From: an uncultured Lachnospiraceae bacterium
GTDB lineage: Bacteria; Bacillota; Clostridia; Lachnospirales; Lachnospiraceae
Assembly: GCA_934371475.1 (NCBI GenBank)
Contig: CAKRNX010000007.1
Coordinates: 1-32,947 of the forward strand
Direction of reading: 5' to 3'
DNA length: 32,947 bases
Positions 29,832-32,947 of this stretch are shown piece by piece. The position numbers and the translations under genes are program-made. Under the pieces are notes generated by a model. It was not told where the DNA came from. It worked only from the letters and a program-made list of their open reading frames with translations, and ran no database searches. Each line of letters opens with the position of its first letter. Position 1 is the stretch's first letter.

Positions 29832-31124
29832 TCAGCCAATCCGAAGTCTGAACTTCATAGCCTCTTTCTCACTGTTAATTTTCTGGATCTCCGCACCGAG
29901 ACTTCTGAGCTTTTCATCAAAATTCTCGTAACCACGCTGGATATACACGATATCGTCTACAACGGTAATGCCCTCCGCCGCCAGTCCTGCAATCACCAGT
30001 GCTGCGCCTGCACGCAGATCCGGTGCGCTGACACGGGCTCCGGTCAGTCCCTCGACACCGGTAATGATAGCGGTATTGCCTTCTACCTTGGCGATAGCTC
30101 CCATCCGGGCCAGTTCATCCATATATTTGAAACGATTCTCGAAAATACTCTCTGTCACAATACTTGTGCCGGTGGCCAGAGCCAGCGTCACACCAATCTG
30201 TGGCTGCATATCGGTCGGATATCCGGGATACGGCAGGGTCTTGACATTTGTGCTGGTTAGCCGTCTCGGAGCTACAACACGTACTGCACTGTCGAACTCT
30301 TCTACCTCGCATCCGATCTCCAGAAGTTTCGCTGAAGTTGCCTCCAGATGCTTCGGGATCACATTCTTGACCATCACATCGCCTTTGGTAGCCGCCGCAG
30401 CGAACATGAACGTGCCGGCCTCAATCTGATCCGGAATAATGGAATACTCTGTCGCATGCAGCTTCTCCACTCCGCGGATCCTGATCACATCCGTACCTGC
30501 GCCTTTGATGTTCGCGCCCATGCTGTTGAGGAAGTTGGCCACATCCACCACATGAGGCTCTCTCGCACAGTTCTCAATGATCGTACGACCCTCTGCCATG
30601 GAAGCTGCCATCATGATATTAATTGTCGCTCCCACAGAAACCGTATCAAGATAAATATGGCTGCCGCGCAGATGTTCAGCCTCCGCACAGATCGATCCAT
30701 TGCGGATAGAAACTACTGCACCCAGCGCTTTAAATCCTTTCAGATGAAGGTCAATCGGCCTGCTGCCGATATTACATCCACCCGGCAGAGGCACCTCCGC
30801 CTTTTTGTATTTTCCAAGTAATGCTCCCAGAAGATAGTAAGATGCCCGGATTTTCTTAATATATTCATAATCTACGCTGACATCGCCAATGTTTGCACCG
30901 CAAATCAGAGCCGCATGTCTCGTCACACGTTCAACCTTTACGCCAATCTCTGACATGGCCTCCAGCAATACGTTGATATCTCTTACATCAGGGAGGTTTT
31001 CAATTAACACAGTATCATCTGTCATAATAGCGGCAGCTAAAATACCCAGAGCTGCATTCTTTGCACCGCTGATATCTACCTCTCCCACCAGCGGGTTTCC
31101 GCCCTTAATAATGTATTGTTCCAT
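29832..31124 (-). CDS. murA: UDP-N-acetylglucosamine 1-carboxyvinyltransferase (MurA)
   Basis: Catalyses the first committed step of peptidoglycan synthesis, transferring enolpyruvate from PEP to UDP-GlcNAc in the cytoplasm. The 430-residue protein has the inverted alpha/beta barrel hallmarks. K22/N23 are in SGAKNAAL, and the active-site loop GGCNIGSRPIDLHL carries C117, the residue alkylated by fosfomycin, so the enzyme is predicted to be of the sensitive type. PYPGYPTDMQPQ and the ATGTSIVTE/ENRF region come later. AGAGGTG precedes ATG 31124. It is a single-gene unit with a strong terminator. Firmicutes often have two MurA paralogues; which one this is cannot be told here. Confidence 0.96.
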   Translation of the reverse strand: MEQYIIKGGNPLVGEVDISGAKNAALGILAAAIMTDDTVLIENLPDVRDINVLLEAMSEIGVKVERVTRHAALICGANIGDVSVDYEYIKKIRASYYLLGALLGKYKKAEVPLPGGCNIGSRPIDLHLKGFKALGAVVSIRNGSICAEAEHLRGSHIYLDTVSVGATINIMMAASMAEGRTIIENCAREPHVVDVANFLNSMGANIKGAGTDVIRIRGVEKLHATEYSIIPDQIEAGTFMFAAAATKGDVMVKNVIPKHLEATSAKLLEIGCEVEEFDSAVRVVAPRRLTSTNVKTLPYPGYPTDMQPQIGVTLALATGTSIVTESIFENRFKYMDELARMGAIAKVEGNTAIITGVEGLTGARVSAPDLRAGAALVIAGLAAEGITVVDDIVYIQRGYENFDEKLRSLGAEIQKINSEKEAMKFRLRIG

Positions 31125-31174
31125 AGAACACCTCTGTAAGTTTATTTATACTTCCTTACTATAAAACTGAAATT

Positions 31175-31290
31175 CAGGAATGCCCGGCATTCCTGCTGCG
31201 AGGCTCGCATCAGCAGTATTCTTCAACTCTGCGAGCTGCGCATCCGGCCGGATACTTGTGCTGTAGGAAATTATCATAATCTCCTACAGC
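31175..31290 (+). repeat. Composite intergenic repeat with covarying hairpin, upstream of murA
   Basis: Starts with CAGGAATG-CCCGG-CATTCCTG, the same hairpin position as in the other copies but with an A-T pair replaced by G-C. It continues GCTGCGAGGCTCGCATC and TCTGCGAGCTGCGCATC, linking it to the 141-base unit at 29.5 kb. It ends with another hairpin, GCTGTAGGA / TCCTACAGC (31260–31268, 31282–31290), which lacks a T tract. It fills the space between the flavin reductase-like gene and murA. Confidence 0.75.
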
Positions 31291-31342
31291 TCAAAAAATC
31301 TACACATAATTATATCACATAATTAACATTTGTAAATAAAAA

Positions 31343-32140
31343 TTAATGTTTCCGGCGTTTTACACTATATCCAAATGTTCCCAGCGATTTTCCTAGTGCG
31401 AAATATTCTCCATGAGAATACACCATCAGCCCCGATTTGTTCAATTCGAACCTTCCGGCTTCATCCATGTACCGTTCATCAACATCTACAGCCAGCACAC
31501 GGGCCAGAAACATGTGATGAGATCCAAGCTCCAGCACCTGTTCAACGCGACATTCGATATTCACCGGACTCTCCATAATCAACGGAGCCTGCACAGCGGA
31601 TGCCTCGCCTGCCGTCAGATGCATCTGCGCAAACTTGTCCACATCCCGCCCCGAGCGCACACCGCAGTAATCCGTTGCCTCTGCAAGCGCTTCTGTCGTC
31701 AGATTAATTACAAACTCCCCTGTCTCCCGGATCATCTGATAGGAATACCGCTCCGGCCGCACGGAAATCGAAACCATAGCCGGATTGGTACATACTGTCC
31801 CCGCCCAGGCTACTGTGATAATATTCGGCTTTTCTCCGGGTCTGGCGCAGCTGACCATGACTGCAGGAAGCGGATACAGCATATTCCCCGGCTTCCATGA
31901 GACTCTGGTTCCAGACTGCATCCTGTTCCCTTTTTCCTGACGCTGTATCTGCCGGTCTGCTGCATTCGCCTTCTCAGGCACATTCATTCTGCCTGCCGCC
32001 AAATTCTGCCGCTTTAACGGTGAATTTGTCCGGCCTGCATTTTTCTGCGCACCTTTCTGAGTGTCTTTCCAAGCCTTGTTCAGCACAGACCGGCATTTTT
32101 CACCGGACTGTATCCGTTTTTTCTGTCTTTTCTTTTCCAT
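31343..32140 (-). CDS. Flavin reductase-like FMN-binding protein with a basic N-terminal extension
   Basis: The C-terminal 190 residues match the flavin reductase-like (Flavin_Reduct, split-barrel) family: NMLYPLPAVMVSC, ITVAWAGTVCTNPAMVSISVRP, GEFVINLTTEALAEATDYCG and a GSHHMFLARVLAV segment. These proteins bind FMN and act in electron transfer or flavin reduction. The first about 73 residues are unusual: Lys/Arg/Gln/Asn-rich, with no predicted fold. An internal ATG at 31921 (MQSGTRVSWKPG) has AAAGGG upstream and would give a normal 192-residue protein. ATG 32140 has GTGAGG at the end of the pyrophosphatase gene and starts 5 bases past its stop. I report the long form; the start is uncertain. 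Confidence 0.85.
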   Translation of the reverse strand: MEKKRQKKRIQSGEKCRSVLNKAWKDTQKGAQKNAGRTNSPLKRQNLAAGRMNVPEKANAADRQIQRQEKGNRMQSGTRVSWKPGNMLYPLPAVMVSCARPGEKPNIITVAWAGTVCTNPAMVSISVRPERYSYQMIRETGEFVINLTTEALAEATDYCGVRSGRDVDKFAQMHLTAGEASAVQAPLIMESPVNIECRVEQVLELGSHHMFLARVLAVDVDERYMDEAGRFELNKSGLMVYSHGEYFALGKSLGTFGYSVKRRKH

Positions 32141-32145
32141 GCAGC

Positions 32146-32947
32146 TTATACCTCACTGTTGCGGCTGATTGCCGCCATCAGAGCCGGTACCACCTGTTTT
32201 TTACGTGATACTACGCCCGGCACCATCACCGCATTGCTGACCACCTTGACAGGCGGAAATGCCTCTTCCACCAGTTCACCGGAATGTTCGCCGTAACACA
32301 GCATCTCCGTGGACTCCTCCACGATATTGGTCAGCATGAAAATCATCATATCCAGCCCATGCTCTGTGCAGGCTTTCTCCAGAAACGGCACCATTCTGGC
32401 CTTGATCTGACCCAGTTCCTTCTCACTCATAGAAGTAATCTGCCCGATTCCCAGCTTTTTATCCCCGATCTCAAATTTCTTGAAATCCTGATAGAAAATC
32501 TCCTCCGGTGTCTTATTCTTCAGATCACTGCCTGCCGCAAACATTTCTCTGGCAAATGTCTCACACTCAATCTGCGCAATACCGGCCAGCATCCGGGCAG
32601 CCGCCCGGTCCATCTCCGTACAGGTAGGCGAGCGAAAAATCAGCGTATCGGAAAGGATCGCACTGCAAAGCAGTCCCGCGATCTCCCGCGGAATCTCCAC
32701 CTGCCGCTCCTGAAACATCTGATAAATAATCGTAGCAGTACATCCCACCGGCTGATTTCTGAAATACACCGGTGTCATGGTTTCCAGCGATCCCAGTCTG
32801 TGATGATCGATAATCTCCATGATCTCCGCATGCTGCACATTGTCCACGGCCTGCGTGATCTCATTGTGATCCACCAGGATCACCGCACGCCTGCGCACAC
32901 CCAGCAGGTTCCGGCGGGAGATCATTCCCACATAACAGCCCCTCTTA
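32146..32947 (-). CDS. ppaC: Manganese-dependent inorganic pyrophosphatase, CBS type (partial)
   Basis: Family II pyrophosphatase that hydrolyses PPi to phosphate. Visible are the DHH-domain VDHNE and IIDHHRLGS motifs (metal ligands), GCTATIIYQMF, LLCSAILSDTLIFRSPT, and the C-terminal DHHA2 domain ending with the substrate-binding SRKKQVVP. The first N-terminal DHH motif (GHxxPDxD) is absent because the gene continues off the right edge. The frame is open to base 32947, reading GCYVGMISRRNLL just before VDHNE. That segment looks like the end of a CBS domain, as in the long, adenine-nucleotide-regulated PPases. The apparent GTG at 32931 is internal. The flavin reductase-like gene follows after 5 bases. 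Confidence 0.93.
   Translation of the reverse strand, partial: KRGCYVGMISRRNLLGVRRRAVILVDHNEITQAVDNVQHAEIMEIIDHHRLGSLETMTPVYFRNQPVGCTATIIYQMFQERQVEIPREIAGLLCSAILSDTLIFRSPTCTEMDRAAARMLAGIAQIECETFAREMFAAGSDLKNKTPEEIFYQDFKKFEIGDKKLGIGQITSMSEKELGQIKARMVPFLEKACTEHGLDMMIFMLTNIVEESTEMLCYGEHSGELVEEAFPPVKVVSNAVMVPGVVSRKKQVVPALMAAISRNSEV

Noticed and set aside
29484..30260. Plus-strand open frame of 258 codons spanning the tandem repeat and the end of murA
   Set aside because: It is antisense to murA and its first part is just the 141-base repeat (141 is divisible by three, so the duplication stays open). It has no ribosome site or family resemblance.

Overview
The window looks like chromosomal DNA from an anaerobic gut-type Clostridia, most likely Lachnospiraceae. 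The evidence is moderate GC, strong AGGAGG-type ribosome binding sites, YesM/YesN-type two-component systems, a folE–HD–folP–folBK folate operon, a TrkA/TrkH pair, a CBS-type manganese pyrophosphatase and a YbhJ-like hydratase. Most genes are on the minus strand; the cofactor block at 20.3–24.4 kb is on the plus strand. I see no tRNA, rRNA, CRISPR array, phage or intact insertion sequence.

Layout. (1) 0.2–6.3 kb: a secreted GH13 amylase with a LacI/CcpA-like operator inside its promoter, next to a three-gene sensing operon (sugar-binding-like exported protein, AraC-type response regulator, YesM-type kinase). (2) 6.6–9.2 kb: an 857-residue TPR / disordered linker / AAA ATPase of unknown function whose mRNA may be almost leaderless. 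(3) 9.4–15.4 kb: two exported alpha/beta hydrolases behind a second operon of the same sensing type, with kinase and regulator genes in the opposite order. The first hydrolase seems to lack two catalytic-triad residues. (4) 15.5–18.4 kb: trkA–trkH potassium uptake. (5) 18.6–21.2 kb: a MocR/PdxR-like regulator divergent from a pyridoxamine kinase gene, with inverted repeats over the regulator's promoter. (6) 21.2–24.4 kb: a folate operon behind a long leader that I read as a tetrahydrofolate-riboswitch-like fold followed by an intrinsic terminator. An HD-domain gene sits where the missing dihydroneopterin triphosphate phosphatase might be expected. (7) 24.5–29.3 kb: an exported metallophosphatase with a changed active site, about 1.2 kb of AT-rich gene-poor DNA, and an aconitase-family hydratase. 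(8) 29.4–32.9 kb: murA, a flavin reductase-like protein and a truncated pyrophosphatase gene.

The most unusual feature is a family of structured intergenic repeats. A roughly 72-base element with two hairpins is near-complete at 15.5 and 20.0 kb, with partial copies at 12.1, 29.4 and 31.2 kb. One stem shows a compensatory A-T to G-C change. A related 141-base unit is tandemly duplicated at 29.48–29.76 kb, with pieces near 6.5 kb. A third short direct repeat brackets the vitamin B6/folate block. These repeats, the riboswitch candidate and the paired three-component sensors deserve the closest second look.
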